Shown: in pieces, positions 23,371-32,066 of the stretch
Layout: each line of letters starts with the position of its first letter
Numbering within the stretch: the first letter of the stretch is position 1
Source of the DNA: Pseudactinotalea suaedae
GTDB lineage: Bacteria > Actinomycetota > Actinomycetes > Actinomycetales > Beutenbergiaceae
Direction: 5' to 3'
NCBI RefSeq assembly: GCF_009733815.1
Contig: NZ_WNXY01000002.1
Span: 1-64,000, forward strand
Length of the DNA stretch: 64,000 nt
Position numbers and translations under genes: made by a program
The notes under the pieces: model-generated
The model's database searches: none
Told to the model about the DNA's origin: nothing
The model's input: the letters and a program-made list of their open reading frames with translations, nothing else

Positions 23371-24503
23371 GGGGTCCCTCCGATCCTCGTCGTGGTCGGA
23401 CCTCGAAGGTCCAGCGGCGCCGCGAGCCTCTCGTACTGCGCGACCAGCGCGCGTGCCAGCTCGACGTCGCAGGGTGTGGTCATGACGGCGTCGGAGGCCT
23501 CGGTCCAGCCCGCCTGCACCGTGGGTGAGGTGTCCCGGCCGTGCGCCCGGGCGTCCGACTGCGCCTGCGCGAGCCGGTAGCGCAACGACGCCCGCTCCCG
23601 CAGCGGGGTCGCGTACGCGTGCTCGGCGGCGTTCACCGCGCGGGCGGCGGCGTCGAGGCGTGCCAGGTAGGCGTCGACACCGGCGCGGTCGCGCGGCGGC
23701 TCGCCCAACCGCATCGGGTCGGGGACCGCCAGCCGCGGCGGGCGGGCGATCTCGCGCCGGCAGCGCGCCTCCAGGTCCAGCAGCACGGGCCGGCGCTCCG
23801 CCAGCGCGTCGCGGAGCTCGACGGCGCGCTCGCGGTCGCGGCGCAGCTCACCCGAGCGGGAGCTGGCGATCAGCAGGTCCCGGTGCGCGCGGGCCACGTC
23901 GGCCTCGAGCTCGCCGAGCGGACCGGTGACGTCGGCGCCGCGCTGCGCCTCGGCGATCAGCTTCGCCTGCCGCTTCGCGAGCACCTCCACGCGGTCGGTC
24001 ACCGCCGCGTCGGCCATCGACCGGGCCAGGTCCTCGCACCGGACCACCTCGGCGCGCACCTGCCGGAGCCGGGCCACGAGCTTGACGGTCGAGGGGTCGA
24101 TCGCCAGCTTCTCGCGGAGCTGGCCCACGAGGGCGTCGACCAGGCGCGCACCCTCGGGGAGCGAGACGTCGAGCGCGCCCGAGCCCAGCCGCCCCCAGAT
24201 CTGTGTGGAGATCCGCTCCCGGGCGGCCGTGTCGGCGCGACCGGAGTCCCACTCCTGGTGGATCGCATCGGTCCGGCTGCGCAGCGCCTGCCACAGCGCC
24301 ATCGCCAGCACGACGTCGCTGCTGTGCGAGGAGGCGTCCTTGGCGCGCTGGGCGACCTCGTCGAGACGGTCGAGCTCGCCGCGGGTGCGAGCGAGCCACT
24401 CCTCGAGCGCGGTCAGGAAGTCGAGCAGCTCCTCCGGTGTCGCGGCGCGACCGAGGCTGCCGGGAGGCGTCGGCAGCCCGGCGCTGACCCCGGTGGCGGT
24501 CAC
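23367..24503 (-). CDS. Coiled-coil protein of the PknG operon, function unknown
   Basis: 378 residues, not recognised. Almost entirely charged helix, rich in Arg/Ala/Glu/Asp (DLARSMADAAVTDRVEVLAK, SGELRRDRERAVELRDALAE), with coiled-coil character over about 30-280 and no membrane segment, signal peptide or catalytic motif. It overlaps both neighbours (GlnH-like and PknG-like genes) by 4 nt, so it is made together with them and may be a scaffold between the membrane sensor and the kinase. That role is a guess from position. Confidence 0.6.
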   Translation of the reverse strand: MTATGVSAGLPTPPGSLGRAATPEELLDFLTALEEWLARTRGELDRLDEVAQRAKDASSHSSDVVLAMALWQALRSRTDAIHQEWDSGRADTAARERISTQIWGRLGSGALDVSLPEGARLVDALVGQLREKLAIDPSTVKLVARLRQVRAEVVRCEDLARSMADAAVTDRVEVLAKRQAKLIAEAQRGADVTGPLGELEADVARAHRDLLIASSRSGELRRDRERAVELRDALAERRPVLLDLEARCRREIARPPRLAVPDPMRLGEPPRDRAGVDAYLARLDAAARAVNAAEHAYATPLRERASLRYRLAQAQSDARAHGRDTSPTVQAGWTEASDAVMTTPCDVELARALVAQYERLAAPLDLRGPTTTRIGGTP

Positions 24504-25495
24504 GCGGTCCGCCCGTAGACCGGAACCGGCGGCTCCGGTGCCGGGCCGAGGGGCTCACCGAGCCAGCGCTGGTAGATCTCGACCCAGGTGCCGTCGGCGA
24601 CGATCTGGGCCAGCACCGTGTTGACGAACTGGACCATGTCGGTGTTGGCGGCCGGCACGCCGATCCCGTACGGCTCGTCGCTGATCGGCTCGCCGACCAC
24701 GACGGCGTACGGGTCCTGGGCGGCGAAGCCCGCGAGGATCGTGTCGTCACCCGTGATCGCGTCGACCTGGCCCTGCTGGAACAGCGCCAGGCACTGGCTG
24801 TGCGTGGGTGCCGGCACCGCCTCGACCTCCGGGTACTCCTCGAGCCGGGTCAGGGTGGTGGTCCCTGCGGGCGCGCAGACGCGCTGACCCGCCAGGTCCT
24901 CCAGACCCTGCGCCTCCGAGCCCTCGGCCACGAGCACCTTCTGGCCGGCGTGGTAGTACTCGGCCGAGAACGCGATGCTCTCCCACCGCTCGCACGTGAT
25001 CGTGAAGGCGCGAGCCACGAGGTCCACCTCGCCCGACTCCAGCACCTGAAGGCGCTGGCCCGAGGTGATGACGCGGAACTGCAGCCGGTCCGGGTCGCCG
25101 AAGATCGCACGCGAGATCTCATGGAGCATGTCGATGTCGAAACCCTCGATCGCTCCCGTGAAGGGGTTGCGCGAGCCGAGCAGCAGCGTGTCGGCGGAGA
25201 CGCCGACGACGAGGGTGCCGCGCTCGCGGATCTGCGCCATCGTGCTGCCCGAGGGCAGCGCGTCCGGCGCGGGGAGCGCCTCGAGCGGGGCGTAGGAGGC
25301 CACCGGGTCGTCGCACGTCACCGGTGTGCTCGGGCCGGTGTCGGTCGGCTCCTGCGTGGGCTCGTCCGTGGCGGTCTCCTCCGCGGCCTGTCCCAGGTCG
25401 TCGGCACCGCTGCCGCCGGAGCAGGCACCCAGTCCGAGCAGGAGCGCGAAGGCCGCGCCGACCGCCAGGCCGCGGCGGGTGGTCGTCGCTCTCAT
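24500..25495 (-). CDS. glnH: GlnH-like solute-binding lipoprotein
   Basis: 331 residues from the ATG at 25495, which overlaps the GlnX-like stop and starts a lipoprotein signal (positive MRATTTRR, hydrophobic core, lipobox LGAC with Cys25). After an acidic Thr/Glu linker comes a type 3 solute-binding domain (about 85-320): GTLVVGVSADTLLLG, GFDIDMLHEISRAIF, LESGEVDLVA, GITGDDT-like ITGDDTILAGF. In mycobacteria GlnH binds Asp/Glu/Gln outside the membrane and signals through GlnX to PknG. The same adjacency here argues for sensing and against transport; no ABC permease or ATPase is nearby. Confidence 0.85.
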   Translation of the reverse strand: MRATTTRRGLAVGAAFALLLGLGACSGGSGADDLGQAAEETATDEPTQEPTDTGPSTPVTCDDPVASYAPLEALPAPDALPSGSTMAQIRERGTLVVGVSADTLLLGSRNPFTGAIEGFDIDMLHEISRAIFGDPDRLQFRVITSGQRLQVLESGEVDLVARAFTITCERWESIAFSAEYYHAGQKVLVAEGSEAQGLEDLAGQRVCAPAGTTTLTRLEEYPEVEAVPAPTHSQCLALFQQGQVDAITGDDTILAGFAAQDPYAVVVGEPISDEPYGIGVPAANTDMVQFVNTVLAQIVADGTWVEIYQRWLGEPLGPAPEPPVPVYGRTA

Positions 25496-26796
25496 CGGTA
25501 CTCCTCCCGCCGCGCGGCCAGACCGCGCCAGCACGCGATCGCCGCCACGATCCCGGTGATCAGCAGCACCCAGGCCGCCAGCCGGGCCTGCGTGACCGCA
25601 TCGGACAGCTCGTTCGTGACGTCCTGGGACCCTGCGCCGATCTCGGCCGCGGCCGCCTCGACGAGCTGCGTGTAGGCGGCGCTGGGCCCGCTCTCGTCAT
25701 CGGTGACCGCCAGGGCCACCGCGCCGTCCCAGTCACCGCTGTCGTCGAGCTCGCGGATCTCGGCGTGGCGGTCCAGCCACGTCTGCAGCAGCTCCGGCAG
25801 GTCGCCGCCCTGCTCCTCGAGCAGCGCCGCCGCGGCCTCGGTGCGCTCGACGAACGCCTCCTCGAAGGCAGCACCGGATCCGCGCTTGATCAGCGTGAAG
25901 GACTCCAGCGTGCGCGCCTCGGCGGCCAGCACCGAGGCCTGCGCGACCGCGAGCGTGGGCCGGTAGTCCTCGGTGCGGACCGCGGCCGCGGTCTCCGCGG
26001 AGGACCGGGCACCCATGGCGCCGGCCGCGAAGGCGACGACGAGCAGCACCGTGGCCAGGGCGAGCCCAGGGTTCAGTCGCCGTCGAGTCATCGCGGCCAG
26101 GCGTACCTGGCAGACGATCAGCACCACCAGCGCGACCACGACGACCAGCACGACCACGTACGAGAGGTTGCCGACCCCGAAGTCCGACGCCGCGTCGTCG
26201 GCGGCCATCGACAGGACCGCGTCGAGATCGGCGAGCATCTCCTCGCGCACGAGCGTCGAGGCCTGGTCGAGGTACGCGGCGCCGACCGGGAAGCCCTGCC
26301 GGTTGTTGACCCGGGCGGCCTCGACGAGGCTGGTGTACCTCGTGAGGTCGGCGTTGAGGTTCGCGATCAGCTCGGCGTCGGCGTCCGCACCCTCGGCGAG
26401 CTCGGCCAGCCCTGCGGCGGCAGCCGCGATCGCCTCGTCGTAGACCACGCGACGCGGCTGCGGCTCGAGGCCGCCGACGAGGAAGGCGTTGGTCGCGGCG
26501 CCGTCGGCGTCGAGCACCGCGCTGCGCACCGCCATCACGGTCAGCACGCGGTCGGCGCGCGCCCCGGCGCGGTCGAGACCGGCAGCCTGGTTGAGCGCGA
26601 GCACGAAGCCCAGGGCCGCGACCAGCAGCGCGACGACCACGGTCACCACCGAGATCTGCATGATCCGTTGCGCCGACGTCGCGGGGGGCCGCTGCTGCTG
26701 CTGCGCCACCGGAGCCGGCGGCTGGAGAGCGACCTGCCCTGCGGGTTGCTGGGGCGGCGTCGCCTGCTGGGCAGACGCCGGTGCGGTCGAGGTCAC
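25492..26796 (-). CDS. glnX: GlnX-like four-helix membrane sensor protein
   Basis: 434 residues. The N-terminal 40 residues are a Gln/Pro/Ala-rich cytoplasmic tail. Predicted membrane segments lie at about 47-68, 211-232, 244-262 and 406-424, with two large extracytoplasmic helical domains (about 70-205 and 265-400) like bacterial sensor modules. This matches the topology reported for mycobacterial GlnX, which couples GlnH to PknG. The GTG start at 26796 overlaps the AAA+ gene stop. Sequence similarity across phyla is low, so the name rests on topology and gene order. Confidence 0.75.
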   Translation of the reverse strand: MTSTAPASAQQATPPQQPAGQVALQPPAPVAQQQQRPPATSAQRIMQISVVTVVVALLVAALGFVLALNQAAGLDRAGARADRVLTVMAVRSAVLDADGAATNAFLVGGLEPQPRRVVYDEAIAAAAAGLAELAEGADADAELIANLNADLTRYTSLVEAARVNNRQGFPVGAAYLDQASTLVREEMLADLDAVLSMAADDAASDFGVGNLSYVVVLVVVVALVVLIVCQVRLAAMTRRRLNPGLALATVLLVVAFAAGAMGARSSAETAAAVRTEDYRPTLAVAQASVLAAEARTLESFTLIKRGSGAAFEEAFVERTEAAAALLEEQGGDLPELLQTWLDRHAEIRELDDSGDWDGAVALAVTDDESGPSAAYTQLVEAAAAEIGAGSQDVTNELSDAVTQARLAAWVLLITGIVAAIACWRGLAARREEYR

Positions 26797-28454
26797 TCGT
26801 CCTCCTCGGTGGTGGCCGGGGGCAGCGGCGCTGCCGCCGGCCGCTCGGGATCGTCGGGTGCGGCTGCCGGGCCGACGTCGTCGCTGTCGTCGGTGTCGCC
26901 GCCCTCGGCTGGGGCGTCGACGAGGACCGACGGCGGCGCGGGCTCCTCGTCCTCGTCGGCGACGAGGTCCTCGGGCAGCAGGGTCTGCAGCTCCTCGATG
27001 GTCGGCGCCTCGACCTCGCGGAGCCGCCAGGCGTGCCGGGCGATCGCGGCGTCGAGCAGGTTGCGCACGAACCGGGCGTTGCCGAACGAGGCGTCACGCA
27101 GCTGCACCGAGCAGATCTCCTCGAGCCGTTCCAGCGTCTGCGGCGTGGGGATGAAGTCCGCCTGGTCCGCCATCAGCTCGAAGATGCCGCGCAGCTCGTC
27201 GTCGGCGTAGTCCTCGAAGTGGATCGTGGTCGAGAACCGCGACTCCAGCCCGGGGTTCGCCGCGACGAACTCCGCCATCGGTACCGGGTACCCGGCGACG
27301 ACCACCACGAGGTCGTTCCGGTGGTCCTCCATCTCCTTGACGAGCGTGTTGACCGCCTCCTGGCCGAAGCTGTCCGCGCCCATCCCGGTGCTGGACTGGG
27401 TGAGCGCGTAGGCCTCGTCGATGAACAGCACTCCCCCGACCGCGCTGGCGACCACCTCGGCGGTCTTCATCGCGGTCTGCCCCACGTAGCCCGCCACCAG
27501 CTCGGAGCGGTCCACCTCGACCAGGTGGCCCTTGTCCAGCAGTCCCAGCGCCCGGTAGATCCCGGAGACCAGCCGTGCCACGGTCGTCTTGCCGGTGCCC
27601 GGGTTGCCCACGAACACCAGGTGCCTGGTCAGCGTCGGTCGCGTCAGCCCCGCCTCCACGCGGAGCTTCTCGATGCGCAGCAGCTCGACCTGGCGGCGCA
27701 CCTCGGCCTTGACGCGCTTCAGCCCGACGAGGCTGTCGAGCTCCTCGAGCAGCTCCTCGAGCGACTTCTCCGGCTCGCCGGGCTCCTCGGCCGCGGCGGC
27801 CGCGGTCTCCTGCGCCTGCGCCACCGGGGCGGCGCCCGGCTCACCGGGTGCCGGTGCCACCGTCGTCGGCTCGCCCGCGGCTGCCGACCCGGTGCCACGG
27901 TTCAGCGCGGCCAGGATCCCCTCGACGCTCGGGACCTCCGGCTGCCGCTGGTCGGGCCGCAGCGCCGTCAGCCCGCCGTCGAGATCGGGGGTGAGCTGCC
28001 GCAGCAGGTCGGCCGTGGCTCGTGCGATCGGCGCGGACGCGACCGTGCGCGGCACGTCGGGCGAGGGCTGCGCGCTCGACGCGGCGAGCTGCACCGCCGC
28101 GGTGGCGGCCGCGCGGGCCGCGACGTGCGGTCCGGGGGTGCCCAACGTGGCACCCGCGCGCACCACGGCCGCCAGCGCCTCGGCGTAGGGCACCGCGTGC
28201 GGCCCGCCCGCGAGCGAGACCAGCACGTCGGTCGGGGCGCCGCGCCACCGACGCCCGGCCGAGCCGGCCGCGAAGAACTCGACAGTCGACCCGCCGTCGA
28301 CCTCGCTCAACCATGCCGCCGGCGCCCCGGGAGAGGACTCGGCCACAGCGGCCGACAGCCGCATCCCCTCCTCCCGCGTGACGGCGGCAGGCACGCCCGC
28401 GGCCTCACCGGCCTCGACGAGGCCGGTGAGGGCGGCGCGCAACGACATGGTCAC
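26793..28454 (-). CDS. CbxX/CfxQ-type AAA+ ATPase
   Basis: 553 residues; GTG at 28454 gives a GTGA overlap, with an ATG two codons later as alternative. The N-terminal 200 residues are Ala-rich. After an acidic linker (residues about 225-245, EKSLEELLEELDSL) the AAA+ domain shows Walker A FVGNPGTGKTT, the substrate-loop segment GYVGQTAMKTAEVV and Walker B GGVLFIDEAYAL, then a C-terminal lid with NARFVRNLLDAAI. The C-terminus is acidic and disordered. The family includes Rubisco activase CbbX and ESX EccA, which remodel protein complexes. Here it lies between the TelA block and the GlnX-GlnH-PknG block. Confidence 0.85.
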   Translation of the reverse strand: MTMSLRAALTGLVEAGEAAGVPAAVTREEGMRLSAAVAESSPGAPAAWLSEVDGGSTVEFFAAGSAGRRWRGAPTDVLVSLAGGPHAVPYAEALAAVVRAGATLGTPGPHVAARAAATAAVQLAASSAQPSPDVPRTVASAPIARATADLLRQLTPDLDGGLTALRPDQRQPEVPSVEGILAALNRGTGSAAAGEPTTVAPAPGEPGAAPVAQAQETAAAAAEEPGEPEKSLEELLEELDSLVGLKRVKAEVRRQVELLRIEKLRVEAGLTRPTLTRHLVFVGNPGTGKTTVARLVSGIYRALGLLDKGHLVEVDRSELVAGYVGQTAMKTAEVVASAVGGVLFIDEAYALTQSSTGMGADSFGQEAVNTLVKEMEDHRNDLVVVVAGYPVPMAEFVAANPGLESRFSTTIHFEDYADDELRGIFELMADQADFIPTPQTLERLEEICSVQLRDASFGNARFVRNLLDAAIARHAWRLREVEAPTIEELQTLLPEDLVADEDEEPAPPSVLVDAPAEGGDTDDSDDVGPAAAPDDPERPAAAPLPPATTEEDE

Positions 28455-28963
28455 AGGTGCTCCGTGGGAGGGGTGGTGAGCGAGGAGCTGGTGAACTTCT
28501 CCTCGAGGAACGCGCCGTGCGCGATCAGGGCGTTGGCATCCTGGCGAGAGACGGCGTCGGAGATCTTCGTCAACGTCGCGCTGAGCAGGTCGAGCTGGTC
28601 GACCAGCAGCATCAGCGAGGTCTTGCCGTCGGCGACGATCCTCCTGTCGGCGAAGTCGCGCGGCAGCCGCAGGTAGGCGTCGACGGCCTCGGGCAGGTAG
28701 CTGGTCGCGGTCGAGACCACGGTGTGCGCCTGCTGGCTGCCCAGGCCGGGCCGGTCGAGCCGCGGCACCATCACGGCCACCGTGCGGGCGATCTTGTCGA
28801 CCCGCGCGGCGATCGCCGGCGGCACCCGCCCGGCGACCCGCGCTCGTACCGCCTCCACCGATCCGAGGATCTCCTCGCCCGTGGGTGGGGGTGGGAGCTC
28901 GGGCAGCACGACAGGTTCGGGCTCACCCCGTAGCTTCCGCCCCAGCTCCGACCACCACGACAC
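28451..28963 (-). CDS. Unknown helical protein next to TelA
   Basis: 170 residues, GTG start, not recognised. It starts MSWWSELGRKLRGEPEPVVL, then is helical to the end (VPPAIAARVDKIARTVAVMV; LMLLVDQLDLLSATLTKISD). No secretion signal, zinc site or catalytic motif. TelA genes are commonly followed by a short helical gene of the XpaC type, and this may fill that slot. Its stop overlaps the AAA+ start and it lies 17 bp after the TelA stop. Confidence 0.55.
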   Translation of the reverse strand: MSWWSELGRKLRGEPEPVVLPELPPPPTGEEILGSVEAVRARVAGRVPPAIAARVDKIARTVAVMVPRLDRPGLGSQQAHTVVSTATSYLPEAVDAYLRLPRDFADRRIVADGKTSLMLLVDQLDLLSATLTKISDAVSRQDANALIAHGAFLEEKFTSSSLTTPPTEHL

Positions 28964-28980
28964 GTTGTTGCAGACTCCGA

Positions 28981-30228
28981 TCAGCGGTTGTTGTTGAGGT
29001 TCAGCCCGCCGATGTCGAGCGAGCCGCCCTGCAGCTCAGAACGGTCGGAGTTGCGCGATCGTTCCAGGTACTCGGCGGCCTTGGTGGTCTCGGTCTGCAG
29101 CACGCCGACGGTCTGGGCCATCGAGTCCAGCGCACGGATCTTGAAGTCGGAGATCGTGTCGAGCGTGGTGTAGATGTTCGCGAACGCCTCCTGCAGCTGC
29201 TCGATCCCGATGGTCGCGCTGGCGGCCTGCTCCTGGATCGTGGCCGAGTTGTCGGCGAGCATCTTCGAGGTCGCCACGATCATGTTCGAGGTCGTGGTGT
29301 TGAGCGCCGTGATCTGGTCCAGGACCAGCTTCTGGTTCGCCAGCGCCTGCGCCACGATCACGGCGGTGCGGAGCGCGGACAACGTCGTCGTGGTGGCGCG
29401 GTCGACGCCCTTGATGAGCTCGAGGTTGTTCTTGATGATGATGTCCATCGCCAGGTAGCCCTGGATGGAGACCGCGAGCTGGGTGAGCAGGTCCTGGTGC
29501 TTCTGCCGGACGTAGAACAGCACGTCCTCGCGCATCACCTTCGCGCGCTCGGGGTCGGTGACGTCGAGCTCGGAGATCGTGGCCGAGAGCTGGGTGTCGA
29601 TGCGCTCGGCCATGAAGATGTACTGGTTGAGGCGGCCCATGGTGTCCCACAGGTTCCGCTTCTCCAGGTTGAGCGCGGCGTTGTCCTTCCGCAGCTCGTC
29701 CTGACCGTTGTAGAGGGCGCGGATGATCGCGTCGAGCTGCTTCTGCGCCGACTCGTAGCGCTGGAAGTAGTCGCTGATCTTGTCGCCGAAGGGGATGAAC
29801 CCGAGCAGCTTGCGCCCGAACGTCTCCTCGGAGGGGTCGAGGTCCTCGACGGCGCGGCGCAGCGCGAGCAGCGACTGCCCGACCGTGCCGGACTCGGACA
29901 GGCCACCCTCCTTGATCTCCTTCACCGGCGTCGCGAGAAGCCGGTTGGAGACGTCGGCGGCGCGGCGGATGTCCTGGTCGCCCATCGTGCGGACCGAGTC
30001 GGCCTTCGCCGTGAACTCCGGCGACTTGGCGTCGCTGCTCATCAGGGAGGCGACGTAGGCGTCAGCCTTCTGGGTCAGCGCCGGGACCATCTCGGGATCG
30101 ACCTTGGGCGCGAGCGCCGGTGCCTGGGTGGCTGCGACGGCGGCGACGGGCGGCGGCGGCTCGAGCGAGAGCCCGAAGCTCTCCTCCGGCGGCTCGAGAG
30201 GTGCTGCGGCAGCGGCCTGTTCAGTCAT
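28981..30228 (-). CDS. TelA/KlaA-family toxic-anion-resistance-type protein
   Basis: 415 residues from the ATG at 30228, preceded by GAGGA. After a Pro/Ala-rich N-terminus (1-60) the protein is all-helical and matches the TelA family: DLDPSEETFGRKLLGFIPFG, ISDYFQRYESAQKQLDAII, NLEKRNLWDTMGRLNQYI, LDQITALNTTTSNMIVATS, AFANIYTTLDTISDFK. TelA proteins were named for tellurite resistance but more broadly act in envelope or stress responses with VWA, PP2C and kinase proteins. It is the first gene of the ten-gene signalling operon, which suggests that operon belongs to the Ter/Tel stress-response class. Confidence 0.88.
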   Translation of the reverse strand: MTEQAAAAAPLEPPEESFGLSLEPPPPVAAVAATQAPALAPKVDPEMVPALTQKADAYVASLMSSDAKSPEFTAKADSVRTMGDQDIRRAADVSNRLLATPVKEIKEGGLSESGTVGQSLLALRRAVEDLDPSEETFGRKLLGFIPFGDKISDYFQRYESAQKQLDAIIRALYNGQDELRKDNAALNLEKRNLWDTMGRLNQYIFMAERIDTQLSATISELDVTDPERAKVMREDVLFYVRQKHQDLLTQLAVSIQGYLAMDIIIKNNLELIKGVDRATTTTLSALRTAVIVAQALANQKLVLDQITALNTTTSNMIVATSKMLADNSATIQEQAASATIGIEQLQEAFANIYTTLDTISDFKIRALDSMAQTVGVLQTETTKAAEYLERSRNSDRSELQGGSLDIGGLNLNNNR

Positions 30229-30360
30229 GGTCGTCCTCGGCTGTGTTTCGAACGGAGAGCAGGAACAAGGAGTGGAACGGATGGGCAACAGGAAGGAGGC
30301 GGAACGCCGGGCGATCTGTCGATCGGACGGATCTAGAGATGGTCAAGCGAGTCTCTGTCA
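30229..30360 (-). promoter_or_regulatory. Promoter region of the TelA-PknG-FHA operon
   Basis: The 132-bp gap between the FGGY kinase stop and TelA is relatively AT-rich for this chromosome. On the minus strand it has a TTGACC -35-like hexamer (30341-30346), but no good -10 at standard spacing. GATC occurs three times within about 25 bp (30313-30334). It is the only gap in the ten-gene operon large enough for a main promoter. Confidence 0.35.
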
Positions 30361-31848
30361 TTAATCTACGGCAGCCGAGCGGCCTGACGAGCCGTCGGGA
30401 GCGGGCAGGGCTGCCCGTACGCTCCGGACGAACGCGGCACAGGCCTCGGCGTGCAGGTCCCGACCCGGCGGTGCCGGCGTCTCGGCGTCCAGGGCCGGCG
30501 CCGTGCGCACCGCGTCCGCAGGAGCGCCCAGGGCTCCCGAGCGCGCCAGCGCCAGCACCGCGGCACCGGTCGCCACCGGCTCGGCGGCGCGCACCAGCGC
30601 CACCGGCCACGGCAGCGTGGCGGTCTTGAGGGCGGTCCACAGCGCGGGCAACCGGGAGCCCGCGATCACCGCGACCCGCTGCGGCACCTCCTGCGCCGGC
30701 TGGGACTCGATCATCCACCGGGCCTGGTAGCAGATGCCTTCGACGACGGCGCGGGCCTGGCGCTGCCTGGTCCAGCCCGCGGGTGGCCGGCCGGCGCGCG
30801 CCTCAGGATCGGGCTCGGGGCTCTGCCGCCCGCGCAGGTACGGCGCGACCGCAGCCCCGGTGGGCTGATCGTCGGCTGCCAGCTCGTCCGCGGCGGCAGC
30901 CAGCACCGCCTTGTGCTCGGCCGCGGGGATGCGGGAGAGCCAGTCCTGGAGCATCGCACCGGCGCTGGAGGAACCGGCGACCACCGCGTCGGCGTCGCCG
31001 GCGGCGGTGCGCACCAGGCTCATCCCCTGCCGCCGCACCTGCTCCGGGTCCGGTCGCCGTGCCAGCACGGTGAGCACGGCCTCGGCCGTGCCGAGCGAGT
31101 CGGCCACGTCGCGCGGGGAGCGCGTGCCCGCAGCCCAGGCAGCCACCTGGTGGTCGTGGCCGGCCACCACGACCGGGAGCCCGGCCGGCAGCCCGGTTCG
31201 TGCCGCGGCGGCCGCGCTGAGCCGGCCGGCGATCTCGTCGGCGCCCGCCACCCGCGGCAGCCGGTCGCGTGCCATGCCGGCGAGCGAGAGCAGGCTGACG
31301 TCGAAGGCGGTGGGCGTGGCCCGCCCCGGAGCGGCGAGCCGGTACCCACCCGTGCGCCCCGCGAGCGTGTGATCGGTGACGCGCTCACCGGTGAGCCCGT
31401 GCACCACGAGATCGGCGGCACCGAGCCAGCAGGCCATGAGGTCCCAGATCTCGGGTCGCGCCCGGCGCAGCCACCGCCACGTCATCAGGGGTGTCTTGGC
31501 CGACAGGCGCACCCCGGAGCGCGCGAACACCTCCGGCGCCAGGTCCTGCAGCTCGCCCGCGTCGGAGGCGCCCAGGCCCTCGTCCCAGCGCAGCAGCTCG
31601 GTGAGGGCGTCCCCGTCCGCCCCGATCGGGGCGCCGGTCTCGGCCATCGAGGCCACGCCCACAGCCTGGACGTCGCCGCCGTCCGCCATCAGGGAACGGC
31701 ACCCCGCCTCGACGACCTCGAGCAGGCTCCGGACGTCGCGCGGTGTGGCCGCGGCACGGGTGGCGACCTCACGCACACGCCCGTCGACGATCTCGGCCAG
31801 CACCACCTTGGTGCTGCTCGTCCCGACGTCGATCCCCACCGCGCGCAT
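30361..31848 (-). CDS. FGGY-family carbohydrate kinase
   Basis: 495 residues. N-terminal FGGY domain begins GIDVGTSSTKVVLAE (ATP phosphate loop); TPLMTWRWLRR and GAADLVVHGLTGERVTDHT are family segments; the C-terminal domain has VVAGHDHQVAAWAAG and DSLGTAEAV, and EGICYQARWMIE. The family includes xylulokinase, gluconokinase, glycerol kinase and others. No sugar transporter, isomerase or regulator lies near, so the substrate cannot be set. Acid-base Asp is likely in GHDHQ. Single gene, reading towards the TelA operon with which it might be co-transcribed. Confidence 0.85.
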   Translation of the reverse strand: MRAVGIDVGTSSTKVVLAEIVDGRVREVATRAAATPRDVRSLLEVVEAGCRSLMADGGDVQAVGVASMAETGAPIGADGDALTELLRWDEGLGASDAGELQDLAPEVFARSGVRLSAKTPLMTWRWLRRARPEIWDLMACWLGAADLVVHGLTGERVTDHTLAGRTGGYRLAAPGRATPTAFDVSLLSLAGMARDRLPRVAGADEIAGRLSAAAAARTGLPAGLPVVVAGHDHQVAAWAAGTRSPRDVADSLGTAEAVLTVLARRPDPEQVRRQGMSLVRTAAGDADAVVAGSSSAGAMLQDWLSRIPAAEHKAVLAAAADELAADDQPTGAAVAPYLRGRQSPEPDPEARAGRPPAGWTRQRQARAVVEGICYQARWMIESQPAQEVPQRVAVIAGSRLPALWTALKTATLPWPVALVRAAEPVATGAAVLALARSGALGAPADAVRTAPALDAETPAPPGRDLHAEACAAFVRSVRAALPAPDGSSGRSAAVD

Positions 31849-31923
31849 CCCGACATCCTCCCGCGCCCCGCGACCGGCGGCTCCCGGGGTGCCGTGCCGG
31901 TGTCACCCACGCCCCAACACGCC

Positions 31924-31989
31924 GAGTTCGGTGCTACCCGTCGAGATCGGTGGGTGCACCCGCCGACCTCGACGCCGAGCACCGAACTG
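31924..31989. repeat. Nested palindrome between glycosylase and FGGY kinase genes
   Basis: Outer arms GTTCGGTGCT (31926-31935) and AGCACCGAAC (31978-31987); inner arms run GTCGAG (31940-31945) ... CTCGAC (31968-31973) and meet at GGGTGCACCC (31952-31961) with three mismatches. The whole 66 bp can fold into one long cruciform. It could be the terminator of the glycosylase gene (minus strand) or a member of a dispersed palindromic family; a second similar structure is at 51300-51371. Confidence 0.75.
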
Positions 31990-32066
31990 GGTAGGAGGAC
32001 GCGTGGGCTGGAGTGCTCAGGACCGCGCCATGGCGCCTCAGGGAAATGGGAAGCGGGTGGCGAGGG

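Noticed and set aside
21235-23580. 781-codon plus-strand frame opposite the PknG-like gene
   Set aside because: Antisense frame rich in Arg/Gly/His/Val with no domain; the minus-strand kinase explains the region.
26781-30336. Long plus-strand frames opposite the AAA+ and TelA genes
   Set aside because: Composition typical of antisense shadows; the minus-strand genes carry family motifs.
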